NCBI GenBank assembly: GCA_024639445.1
Contig: JAHEIJ010000010.1
Span: forward strand, 1-16,619
From: Gammaproteobacteria bacterium
Lineage (GTDB): Bacteria > Pseudomonadota > Gammaproteobacteria > UBA6429 > Thiohalophilaceae
Direction: 5' to 3'
DNA length: 16,619 bases
The notes under the pieces were generated by a model that was not told the origin of the DNA, ran no database searches, and was given only the letters and a program-made list of their open reading frames with translations. A program made the position numbers and the translations under genes. Positions 1 through 6,820 of the stretch are shown piece by piece; the first letter of the stretch is position 1; the number at the start of each line of letters is the position of its first letter.

Positions 1-1
1 C

Positions 2-886
2 GAAATCGGCAGCATGGCACGCAGTTCGCGTGACTTGATCGCCTCACGCCTGATTGATGCCACTAAACAACTCAAGGAACTCAAAAACCTGAGCGGCAAA
101 AATGAAGATGTAATTAGCCACTTAATGAAAAAAACCCGTGAAGAACAGGCCACCTATCACAAAAGCGTGGAGAGTTTTCAAGCCAACAAGAAAGTATATA
201 CCGACAAGCATACCACCTTGCTGAATATTCTGAATCTCACCAAGCTTGATAACCTGATGGCTGAAACCCGCAAGGGAATGAGTGGTACCTGGACGACACA
301 CGGTCTAAAGGCGGGAATGAAGAAATTCTTCGACATGGTTACTGACACAGTTGAAAATGCCAGTGAACAAACTGATCAGATCAATACCCTGTTGCAGACA
401 ATTTATCGGGAATTTCATAAGGATCACGGCCTGACCGAAGTGAAGCCAAAATTCTTCAGCATGGCCAAGTACAAACGTGACTTTGAACGTCTCTATCACG
501 AAGCAGAGGCCTACCGGAAGAGTCCCGTTACCGCCATGACCGAACAGTCTTTTGTGATAAAGAAATTCTTTATCTCCATGGTCAGCCACGCACGTAATAC
601 CTTTTTCCAGGCCCACCAGGAAGCCGAAGCCTGGGGCAAGGCGGCAATGGCACCCTTGGTATCCCGCATCAAGGAACACAAGCACCAGATGGAAAAACGC
701 CTGGAGAGCCTCCGCAAGATTAACGAATCACGTGACACCCTGCAAAATCGGGTCTCGGAACTGGAAAAAATCGCCAAAAAACTCAAAACCCAGCTGGATG
801 ACATCAACCAATTGATGGTGACACTCAATAAGCCGCTGGACTCATTTATCCAACCCACTGAGGCGGATAGCGTTCAAGTCGCCTGA
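2..886 (+). CDS. Partial coiled-coil protein, probably the C-terminal part of a dynamin-like GTPase
   Basis: The reading frame is open from the left edge, so the ATG at 14 is probably internal and the gene starts outside the window. The visible 290 or so residues are highly charged and mostly helical. Heptad-like segments lie near residues 10-65 and 205-270 (counted from the ATG at 14), and there is no signal peptide or clear membrane span. No GTPase P-loop is visible; in dynamin-like proteins it would lie in the missing N-terminal part. From memory, the stretch around residues 195-250 (a helix with AEAWGKAAMAPL, then a long coiled coil ending in an LE-rich heptad run) resembles the C-terminal stalk of bacterial dynamin-family proteins, which remodel membranes. 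That is recognition without an alignment. The alternative is an unrelated coiled-coil cytoplasmic protein. A weak terminator-like hairpin overlaps the stop codon, and metX follows after about 108 bases, so the two are probably separate transcripts. Confidence 0.6.
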   Translation, partial: EIGSMARSSRDLIASRLIDATKQLKELKNLSGKNEDVISHLMKKTREEQATYHKSVESFQANKKVYTDKHTTLLNILNLTKLDNLMAETRKGMSGTWTTHGLKAGMKKFFDMVTDTVENASEQTDQINTLLQTIYREFHKDHGLTEVKPKFFSMAKYKRDFERLYHEAEAYRKSPVTAMTEQSFVIKKFFISMVSHARNTFFQAHQEAEAWGKAAMAPLVSRIKEHKHQMEKRLESLRKINESRDTLQNRVSELEKIAKKLKTQLDDINQLMVTLNKPLDSFIQPTEADSVQVA

Positions 887-896
887 ACCTCTTTTT
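872..896 (+). terminator. Weak intrinsic-terminator-like hairpin
   Basis: GTTCA (872-876) can pair with TGAAC (884-888) across a 7-base loop, and a run of five T follows at 892-896. The right arm contains the stop codon of the upstream gene. The stem is only 5 bp and not GC-rich, so this is a weak candidate. Its position between the coiled-coil gene and metX is what makes it plausible. Confidence 0.25.
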
Positions 897-910
897 ATTA
901 CCCACACCGC

Positions 911-929
911 CCACCTCATGCGTAGGTGG
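911..929 (+). repeat. Small inverted repeat in the metX leader
   Basis: CCACCT (911-916) is the exact reverse complement of AGGTGG (924-929), with a 7-base spacer. No T-run follows, so it is not a standard terminator. It lies 66 bases upstream of metX and could be a transcript hairpin or a regulator site, or chance. I could not recognise a SAM-responsive riboswitch in this leader, and no promoter pair stands out. Confidence 0.25.
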
Positions 930-994
930 TTGCGTCTATACTTCCCTCTCACTTAGACTTGTAGTTTGATCATTAGCTTACCCATTATTGATCT

Positions 995-2137
995 ATGCCT
1001 GAGACAATACCCGCCGATTCAGTCGGCTTGGTCAAACCACAGATACTGGCTTTCGACACGCCGCTGGCCCTGGACTGCGGTCGCAGCCTGTCGAGCTATG
1101 AACTTGCATATGAAACCTATGGTGAGTTGAATGCCGATGCATCAAATGCCATTCTGATTTGCCATGCTTTGAGCGGCGATCATCACGCCGCGGGTTATCA
1201 TAGTGAGGAGGACCGAAAAGCAGGTTGGTGGGAATCCTGCATCGGCCCGGGCAAACCGATCGACACCAACCATTTCTTCGTTGTCAGCTCCAATAATCTC
1301 GGTGGCTGCAAGGGCAGCACCGGCCCCATGAGCCTCAATCCGGAGAAAAACAAACCCTATGGCCCTGACTTTCCCATTGTGACGGTGAAGGACTGGGTGC
1401 GTAGCCAGGCCCGTCTGGCTGATGCCTTGGGAATCAAACAATGGGCGGCAGTCATTGGCGGCAGCCTTGGCGGGATGCAGGCCATGCAGTGGGCCATCGA
1501 CTTCCCCGATCGGCTTCGTCACAGCGTGGTCATCGCCGCGGCACCGAAACTCTCAGCCCAGAACATTGGCTTCAACGAGGTTGCCCGCCAGGCAATTATG
1601 TCCGATCCGGAATTTCACCAAGGTCATTATTACGAACACAATGTGATACCCCGACGGGGGCTGATGTTAGCACGCATGCTGGGCCATATTACCTATTTGT
1701 CCGACGAATCAATGCGCTCCAAGTTTGGACGCGACCTGCGTGAAGGAAAACTCAACTTCGGTTTTGATGTGGAATTTCAGGTGGAGAGCTACCTGCGTTA
1801 CCAGGGCCAAACCTTCGTTGAGCAATTTGATGCCAATACCTATTTGTTAATGACCAAAGCTCTGGATTACTTTGACCCTGCGGCCGATTATGGCAACGAT
1901 CTGGCCCGTGCTCTGGAACAGGCCAAGGCCCAGTTCCTGGTAATATCCTTTACCTCGGATTGGCGATTCGCCTCGAAACGCTCACGTGAAATCGTCAAGG
2001 CATTACTTGATAGCAAAAAAGACGTCAGCTATTCAGAAATCGTGGCCCACCACGGCCATGACGCTTTCCTGATACCCATCCCGGACTACCTGGACATCTT
2101 CAGTAGTTATATGGATCGACTCAAGGTGGGAGACTGA
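995..2137 (+). CDS. metX: Homoserine O-acyltransferase MetX, probably succinyl-CoA dependent
   Basis: This enzyme transfers an acyl group from acyl-CoA to the hydroxyl of L-homoserine, the first committed step of methionine synthesis, in the cytoplasm. The protein has 380 residues, the usual length, and an alpha/beta-hydrolase fold. The nucleophile elbow GGSLGG places Ser157. The rest of the triad is Asp322 (in SDWRF) and His355 (in HHGHD). The N-terminus (MPETIPADSVGLVKPQ) matches Pseudomonas-type MetX starts, so the ATG at 995 is preferred even though no Shine-Dalgarno is evident. Arg324, two residues after the catalytic Asp, falls at a position reported to govern acyl-CoA choice; arginine there is, from memory, typical of the succinyltransferase (MetXS) branch. 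metW begins 1 base after the stop, so the two are co-transcribed. Identity is near certain; succinyl specificity is inference. Confidence 0.95.
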   Translation: MPETIPADSVGLVKPQILAFDTPLALDCGRSLSSYELAYETYGELNADASNAILICHALSGDHHAAGYHSEEDRKAGWWESCIGPGKPIDTNHFFVVSSNNLGGCKGSTGPMSLNPEKNKPYGPDFPIVTVKDWVRSQARLADALGIKQWAAVIGGSLGGMQAMQWAIDFPDRLRHSVVIAAAPKLSAQNIGFNEVARQAIMSDPEFHQGHYYEHNVIPRRGLMLARMLGHITYLSDESMRSKFGRDLREGKLNFGFDVEFQVESYLRYQGQTFVEQFDANTYLLMTKALDYFDPAADYGNDLARALEQAKAQFLVISFTSDWRFASKRSREIVKALLDSKKDVSYSEIVAHHGHDAFLIPIPDYLDIFSSYMDRLKVGD

Positions 2138-2138
2138 C

Positions 2139-2738
2139 ATGCCTGCATTGAGGCCGGAACTTCGCATTATCGCCGACTGGATTACCCCTGGCAGCCGTGT
2201 GCTTGACCTCGGCTGTGGTGGCGGTACTCTGCTGGCTCACTTACGAGACAATCGGCAGGTTAGTGGTTATGGTCTGGAGATCGATCAGGCCAAGATTGTG
2301 CAGGCTGTCGACAAAGGCGTTAATGTTATCCAGACTGATCTGGACGCCGGCCTGACCGAGTTTGAATCGAATTCCTTTGATTACGTGGTGATGTCACAGA
2401 CATTACAGGCGGTCCATTACCCGGAGCGACTGCTGGAAGAAATGCTCCGCGTTGGTCGTGAAGGGATCATCACGTTTCCTAACTTTGGCCACTGGAGCTG
2501 CCGCCTGCAACTGCTGTTTGGCCACATGCCGGTTACCCCCTCACTGCCCAACACCTGGTATAACACGCCGAATATTCATCTCTGCACCTTGCGCGATTTT
2601 GAAGCGCTGTGTAATGAAAAAGCATTCCATATTCTGGAGCGTACCGTGGTAGACCATGCGCATCAAACCAGCCTGCCCATGCGCCTGCTGCCCAATATTA
2701 TGGGTGAGGTTGCCCTGTATCGCTTTCAGCGTCGCTAG
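2139..2738 (+). CDS. metW: Methionine biosynthesis protein MetW
   Basis: MetW is a small methyltransferase-fold protein that, in Pseudomonas-like bacteria, works with MetX and is needed for full homoserine acyltransferase activity. The 199-residue protein has the glycine-rich SAM-binding loop at residues 22-30 (LDLGCGGGT), an acidic residue after strand 2 (Glu47 in GLEID), and the family-typical block at about 115-150 (NFGHWSCRLQLLFG, then WYNTPNIHLCT). A purine-rich ribosome site (AAGGTGGGAG) lies in the last codons of metX, and the start is 1 base after the metX stop, which suggests translational coupling and fixed stoichiometry. Whether the SAM site is used catalytically in this family is not settled. 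No other start fits as well. Confidence 0.93.
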   Translation: MPALRPELRIIADWITPGSRVLDLGCGGGTLLAHLRDNRQVSGYGLEIDQAKIVQAVDKGVNVIQTDLDAGLTEFESNSFDYVVMSQTLQAVHYPERLLEEMLRVGREGIITFPNFGHWSCRLQLLFGHMPVTPSLPNTWYNTPNIHLCTLRDFEALCNEKAFHILERTVVDHAHQTSLPMRLLPNIMGEVALYRFQRR

Positions 2739-2884
2739 TGCAAGGCCGCAATTTCTGGCTTGATTCCAAAACCATTTGCGTTCCAGGTGGTCCAATTGAG
2801 GTAGCTGTTATCGTCTCTATGTCAATGGCGACGTGTACTGCAAGCTGGTCTATGCTTTAGCCATAACAACTATAGATAAAGGAT

Positions 2885-2889
2885 GGAGG
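2885..2889 (+). promoter_or_regulatory. Strong Shine-Dalgarno deciding the DUF4426 start
   Basis: GGAGG at 2885-2889 lies 7 bases before the ATG at 2897. This selects that start over an out-of-frame ATG at 2883 which opens only a spurious reading frame. The 158 bases between metW and this gene hold no clear terminator. A possible -10 (TATAGA, 2871-2876) has no convincing -35. Confidence 0.6.
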
Positions 2890-2896
2890 TAAGATT

Positions 2897-3349
2897 ATGT
2901 TCAGTGTACGTTCATTGCTTGTTATCGCGCTATCCCTGTTTTTCAGTTCCATCAGTACATCGCTGTGGGCCGAACAATCAAAGACGTTCAGTGATTACGT
3001 GGTGTACTACAATGCATTCAGCACCGACATGTTGCAACCGGCCGTTGCTAAGCAATACGGCATCAAACGGAGTAAGAACCGTGCCATGTTCAATATCTCA
3101 GTGCAGAAAAAAATCATGGACACCGCTGGCCAGCCAGTTAAAGCCAATATCACTGGAAACGCTATTAACCTTAATGCACAAACCAAAACCCTGAAGCCAC
3201 GTGAAGTCGTGGAGGGCACTGCAATTTACTATATTGGTGAATTCTCAGTAACACACCGGGAAGTGCTGGACTTTGACTTCAATATCACACCTGAAGGTGA
3301 AGACAATCCATTCAATCTTAAATTCCGGCAACAATTCTTTACGCAGTAA
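2897..3349 (+). CDS. Secreted DUF4426-family protein
   Basis: The 150-residue protein has a clear Sec signal peptide: a basic start (MFSVR), a hydrophobic core at residues 7-20, and a signal peptidase I site after Ala25 (LWA before EQ). The mature part of about 125 residues is predicted periplasmic. It is rich in alternating beta-type segments and ends in a DFDFNITPEG/FRQQFF block. From memory this is DUF4426, a family of unknown function that follows metX-metW in Pseudomonas and other gammaproteobacteria. The conserved linkage is seen here too, but nothing in the sequence ties it to methionine chemistry. The mature part has no cysteines, no lipobox and no catalytic motif I recognise. Secretion and family are likely; function is unknown. 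Confidence 0.8.
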   Translation: MFSVRSLLVIALSLFFSSISTSLWAEQSKTFSDYVVYYNAFSTDMLQPAVAKQYGIKRSKNRAMFNISVQKKIMDTAGQPVKANITGNAINLNAQTKTLKPREVVEGTAIYYIGEFSVTHREVLDFDFNITPEGEDNPFNLKFRQQFFTQ

Positions 3350-3366
3350 TAATATTTACTGAAAGC

Positions 3367-3387
3367 CTGCCTCCACCTCGGAGGCAG
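3367..3387. terminator. GC-rich hairpin between convergent genes, possible bidirectional terminator
   Basis: CTGCCTCC (3367-3374) and GGAGGCAG (3380-3387) form a perfect 8-bp stem with a 5-base loop, lying between the plus-strand DUF4426 gene and the minus-strand TauE/SafE-like gene. Neither side has a strong T-run: the plus side continues CGCATACTCT and the minus side GCTTTCAGTAAA. It may stop or protect both transcripts, but canonical intrinsic termination is doubtful. Confidence 0.5.
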
Positions 3388-3421
3388 CGCATACTCTCTG
3401 CTCAGACCACCGATTAATGAG

Positions 3422-4123
3422 TTACTGCGCAGCGACGGAGCTACTCCACACTTGCAAAATTTGTGACAGTCCAAACAGGATAATCAGTCCGCCCGCCGTC
3501 CAGCGTACCCATGGATAACGCACCCAACGACTCAGGGTGGCGGCAAACAATCCCATTGCCAGGAGGTTTGGTAAAGTCCCGAGACCAAAACTGAGTAACA
3601 ACAATCCCCCCTCGAGCGGCCCACCACTGGCCATGGCCCAGATCAATACACTGTAGACCAGGCCACATGGCAACCAACCCCAGACCAGCCCTAGCAGGAA
3701 AGCGTGCAGGACCGATCGCACAGGTAAAAACCGTCTGCCAAGGGGTTCAACTCGCCGCCAAATCACACCACCTGCCTGTTCAAGCCGGAGCAGGACAGGC
3801 CACCAACCACCAACATAAAGCCCCAGCAAGACCATGAAAATGCCGGCGAAAACCAACAGCGCCTGTTGCAACTGGTTTATCGCCAGCAGTTGTAGCGCCA
3901 ACGCACTGATGCCTCCTAACAAGGCACCTGCCACGGTATAACTGCTGATACGGGCCAGGTTATAGGCCAATAGATAAGGCAACATACGACGGGGTTGCTG
4001 CCTGATATCTTCCGACAAACCAAAACTGAGTGCACCGACGATTCCGCCACACATACCTACGCAATGAACCCCACCTAACAAGCCCACGAGGAAAGCAGCA
4101 AGATATGAAGTTTCCGTATACAT
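3422..4123 (-). CDS. TauE/SafE- or DsbD-like integral membrane protein with paired cysteines
   Basis: This 233-residue inner-membrane protein has about six hydrophobic spans (near residues 5-33, 47-73, 83-108, 137-163, 168-196 and 206-226). TM1 contains HCVGMC (Cys21, Cys25, with His20 and Met24), and the fourth span contains LPCG (Cys153). Cysteines in the first and fourth spans recall the CcdA/DsbD electron-transfer fold. The family, often labelled sulfite exporter TauE/SafE or DsbD_2, is commonly found near cbb3 oxidase and copper genes in proteobacteria. A role in thiol transfer or copper handling for periplasmic cytochrome assembly is inference; no oxidase gene is in the window. It starts 57 bases after ampG on the same strand and may share its transcript. 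The ATG at 4123 is the only sensible start. Sulfite export is not supported by any specific residue. Confidence 0.75.
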   Translation of the reverse strand: MYTETSYLAAFLVGLLGGVHCVGMCGGIVGALSFGLSEDIRQQPRRMLPYLLAYNLARISSYTVAGALLGGISALALQLLAINQLQQALLVFAGIFMVLLGLYVGGWWPVLLRLEQAGGVIWRRVEPLGRRFLPVRSVLHAFLLGLVWGWLPCGLVYSVLIWAMASGGPLEGGLLLLSFGLGTLPNLLAMGLFAATLSRWVRYPWVRWTAGGLIILFGLSQILQVWSSSVAAQ

Positions 4124-4163
4124 AACTAATTGGAATACATTTGGTTACACAATTTGGAAAAGA

Positions 4164-4198
4164 CCAAAAGGGAGTTGTTATTAATCCTGACCTTTTGG
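4164..4198 (-). terminator. Inverted repeat around the ampG stop, possible weak terminator
   Basis: CCAAAAGG (4164-4171) and CCTTTTGG (4191-4198) are exact reverse complements separated by 19 bases that contain the ampG stop codon (4181-4183). Read on the minus strand, the stem is followed by TCTTTTCC. The long loop makes this a weak terminator. It could partly separate ampG from the downstream membrane protein gene. Confidence 0.3.
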
Positions 4199-5566
4199 GC
4201 CGACAGTTATCAGGTCAGTATCAGTGTTACTCCGTTGCATCAAATACAAAACCAACAGAATCGCCGGTAATCCAACCAACGCTGCATATACGAAGAAAAA
4301 GAAATAACCGGCTGAATCAACAATAATACCTGAAAAACCCCCGAGAAATTTGGGGAACAATGTCATAAGTGAGCTGAACAAGGCATATTGTGTTGCCGTA
4401 TAGGCGACATTAGTCAAACTGGACAGATAGGCAATAAATGCTGAGGTGGCCAGGCCCCCACTTAGATTGTCTGCACTAATGACTACCGCCAACAACATAA
4501 GATTAGGTTCCATCTTAGCCAGGAGAGCAAACAGTAGATTCGTTGACGCCACAAGTACCGCCCCCAGCAGTAAGGGTCGCATAATCCCGAAACGCACCAC
4601 CAGTATGCCGCCTAGTGCAGCGCCGAATATTGTCATGAAAAAGCCAAATATTTTTGTAATATTTGCAATCTCATCCAGGGAAAAACCCATATCGAGATAA
4701 AACGGATTTGCCATGACACCCATGGTGATATCGCTTATACGAAAAAGGCTGATAAAGAGCAGAATAACCAAGGCCATCGAAGTGTTGCGTTGGAAAAAGT
4801 CCGTAAAGGGACATATGACTGCCCCGATAAACCAGGCCATCGGTTGTCTCAATACATCAGGCAAATGCGCATTGTTTTCCAGAAAATCTACGACGCGTTG
4901 TTCACGCTGCCGGGTATTGCCATTAACACTTGTTTCCGGTTCTCGGATGATGAGGACGGTCATAACTCCCACCAGCATCAAGCCAGCCATAACGAGATAG
5001 GTAAACGACCAGCCACTGTATTTCCCCAGGTAAAGCGCACCGGCACCGGTGACCAACAATGCCAGACGATACCCCCCGATATACATTGCCGCCATAGCCC
5101 CTTGTATTTCCTTCGCAACAGATTCAATCCGGAAGGCGTCAATCGCCACGTCCTGGGTTGCGGAAGAAAATGCTACTAACAGGGCAAACAGCGCAATGCC
5201 TGTAATATTTTTCGCCGGATCGATTCCAGCCATACCAACAAGACCAATAATAATTCCGACCTGCGCCAGCAACATCCAGCTACGACGTCGTCCGAGTAAG
5301 CGATTCAATAAAGGCAGCGGCACGCGATCTACTACTGGTGCCCATAAAACTTTGATTGAATAAGTAATCCCCACCCAACTGAAAAAACCGATCACGGTAC
5401 GACTGATACCTGCGGTGGTCAACCAGGCAAATAAGGTACCGAACACAAGAAGAAAGGGTAAACCGGCGGCAAACCCCAGAAACAGCATCGTGATGACCCG
5501 TGGACGCAGGTAAACTGAAACAGCTTCACGCCAACTATGAATAGCGTTGTGGGTTGTGTGAGTCAT
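4181..5566 (-). CDS. ampG: Muropeptide permease AmpG (MFS transporter)
   Basis: AmpG imports GlcNAc-anhydroMurNAc peptides released from the cell wall, feeding peptidoglycan recycling across the inner membrane. From the ATG at 5566 the protein has 461 residues and about 12-14 hydrophobic spans. Family signs are the first span (GFAAGLPFLLVFGTLFAW, residues 31-48), LWAPVVDR at 74-81, the cytoplasmic loop GRRRSWM at 92-98, and SSATQDVAIDAFR at 134-146. A TTG at 5578 in frame would add four residues. I prefer the ATG because the residues SWREAVSVYLRPR then sit where Pseudomonas AmpG has its SWRE...RPR start; neither has a good Shine-Dalgarno. It is divergent from the exporter operon, with about 100 bases between starts. 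No ampR, ampD or beta-lactamase gene is in the window, so a resistance-induction role is not implied. Confidence 0.92.
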   Translation of the reverse strand: MTHTTHNAIHSWREAVSVYLRPRVITMLFLGFAAGLPFLLVFGTLFAWLTTAGISRTVIGFFSWVGITYSIKVLWAPVVDRVPLPLLNRLLGRRRSWMLLAQVGIIIGLVGMAGIDPAKNITGIALFALLVAFSSATQDVAIDAFRIESVAKEIQGAMAAMYIGGYRLALLVTGAGALYLGKYSGWSFTYLVMAGLMLVGVMTVLIIREPETSVNGNTRQREQRVVDFLENNAHLPDVLRQPMAWFIGAVICPFTDFFQRNTSMALVILLFISLFRISDITMGVMANPFYLDMGFSLDEIANITKIFGFFMTIFGAALGGILVVRFGIMRPLLLGAVLVASTNLLFALLAKMEPNLMLLAVVISADNLSGGLATSAFIAYLSSLTNVAYTATQYALFSSLMTLFPKFLGGFSGIIVDSAGYFFFFVYAALVGLPAILLVLYLMQRSNTDTDLITVGPKGQD

Positions 5567-5634
5567 GCGTAAAATCAATGCAATTTATTGTTAGTGCTGG
5601 TACTTTAACACGAGACCTGTATGGATGCGGTATG

Positions 5635-5663
5635 TTGACATCCTGATTGCGGACGGATACACA
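5635..5663 (+). promoter_or_regulatory. Candidate promoter of the exporter operon
   Basis: A perfect sigma-70 -35 box, TTGACA (5635-5640), is followed after exactly 17 bases by TACACA (5658-5663), a poor -10. Transcription would begin near 5670, which is inside the first codons of the adaptor gene (ATG 5666). So either the -10 match is false, transcription starts elsewhere, or the transcript is nearly leaderless. It lies in the divergent ampG/adaptor region. Confidence 0.25.
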
Positions 5664-5665
5664 GC

Positions 5666-6817
5666 ATGGCAAGCAAGCACCTCAAACTTATCAGCTACGG
5701 CCTGTTTGGCCTTATCATCGTCGCTGCCCTGGCCGCCTATCTGGGTGGCAGCAAACCAGTAAAAGTCATCATTACATCGGTCGAGCGCGGCCTGGTTCAG
5801 GATACGGTGGCCAATACCCGCGCCGGCACCATCAAGGCCTGTCACCGTGCCGGCATTTCCCCGTCAATGGGAGGTCAAATTGCAAGTCTGCCGGTCAAGG
5901 TCGGTGACGCAGTCAAACCCGATCAAGTCCTGATGGAACTCTGGAACGAAGACCGATTGGCGGAAGTGAGCCTGGCAGAGCGCGAAGCCAAGGCTGCCGA
6001 CGCACGTGCCAGGCAGGCCTGTGTACTGGCCGACGTGGCAAAACGGGAAGCACAACGTTTACGCAAGCTCAGTAAAAAAGGTCTGGCCTCAGAAGAGGCC
6101 ATCGATAAAGCCGAGGGTGAAGCCCTTGCCCAAAAGGCCGCATGTAACGCGGCTAAGGCGAGCGCTGAAGTCAGCCAGGCCCGGCTGGATGTAGCCAAGG
6201 CGCTGCTCGACCGTACCCGGCTCACCGCACCATTTGCCGGTATTGTGGCGGAGATTAATGGTGAAGTCGGCGAGTTCGTCACTCCATCGCCGGTTGGCGT
6301 GCCGACCCCGCCGGCCATCGACCTGGTCGACATTAACTGTCTGTATGTTTCAGCCCCCATTGATGAAGTCGATGCTCCAGCAATCCGGGTTGGTATGCCT
6401 GCAAAAATCTCTCTCGATGCCTTTTCGAAGAAAATATTTGACGGCACAGTCAAACGGATTGCGCCTTATGTACTGGATATTGAAAAACAGGCCCGTACAG
6501 TTGATGTGGAAGTGGATTTCACCAATACCGAAGAAAGCCGGAATATGCTGCCCGGTTACAGTGCCGACATCGAGGTCATTCTGGCTGAACAAAAGCACGC
6601 ACTTCGCATCCCCACCGAGGCTATCCTGGAAGGCAACAAGGTGCTGGTGTTAGGTGCTGATGGCCTACTGGCTGAGCGCCAAATCAAATCGGGGCTCAGC
6701 AACTGGGAATTTACCGAAGTGCTGACAGGCTTGAAAGAAAATGAAAATGTGGTGGTAACAGTGGATCGTGATGGCGTCGAACATGGTGCCAGGGCGGAAA
6801 GTGAAGCCCCGCAGTGA
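5666..6817 (+). CDS. Periplasmic adaptor (HlyD/MacA-type membrane fusion protein) of an ABC exporter
   Basis: This 383-residue adaptor would link an inner-membrane ABC exporter to an outer-membrane channel. One N-terminal membrane anchor (residues 10-27) is followed by split lipoyl halves (about 60-94 and 184-205), a helical hairpin (about 96-183), a beta-barrel (about 220-305) and a membrane-proximal domain to the end. The hairpin tip has RL-x2-L-x6-S exactly (Arg131, Leu132, Leu135, Ser142), the motif described for MacA/AcrA docking to TolC. Cys119 and Cys160 lie about 20 residues on either side of the tip. A proline-rich TPSPVGVPTPP insert occupies 206-216. The ATPase gene starts 3 bases after the stop, so the subunits are co-expressed. 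It resembles adaptors usually annotated as RND type, but its partners here are ABC proteins. Substrate unknown; no lipobox. Confidence 0.88.
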   Translation: MASKHLKLISYGLFGLIIVAALAAYLGGSKPVKVIITSVERGLVQDTVANTRAGTIKACHRAGISPSMGGQIASLPVKVGDAVKPDQVLMELWNEDRLAEVSLAEREAKAADARARQACVLADVAKREAQRLRKLSKKGLASEEAIDKAEGEALAQKAACNAAKASAEVSQARLDVAKALLDRTRLTAPFAGIVAEINGEVGEFVTPSPVGVPTPPAIDLVDINCLYVSAPIDEVDAPAIRVGMPAKISLDAFSKKIFDGTVKRIAPYVLDIEKQARTVDVEVDFTNTEESRNMLPGYSADIEVILAEQKHALRIPTEAILEGNKVLVLGADGLLAERQIKSGLSNWEFTEVLTGLKENENVVVTVDRDGVEHGARAESEAPQ

Positions 6818-6820
6818 TCC

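Noticed and set aside
887..994. Possible riboswitch or attenuator ahead of metX
   Set aside because: The leader is about 108 bases and holds one 6-bp dyad but no recognisable SAM-riboswitch core and no terminator/antiterminator pair.
5564..5578. TTG start at 5578 for AmpG
   Set aside because: It adds only four residues and lacks a Shine-Dalgarno; the ATG at 5566 is a commoner start and fits homologue N-termini. Not fully excluded.
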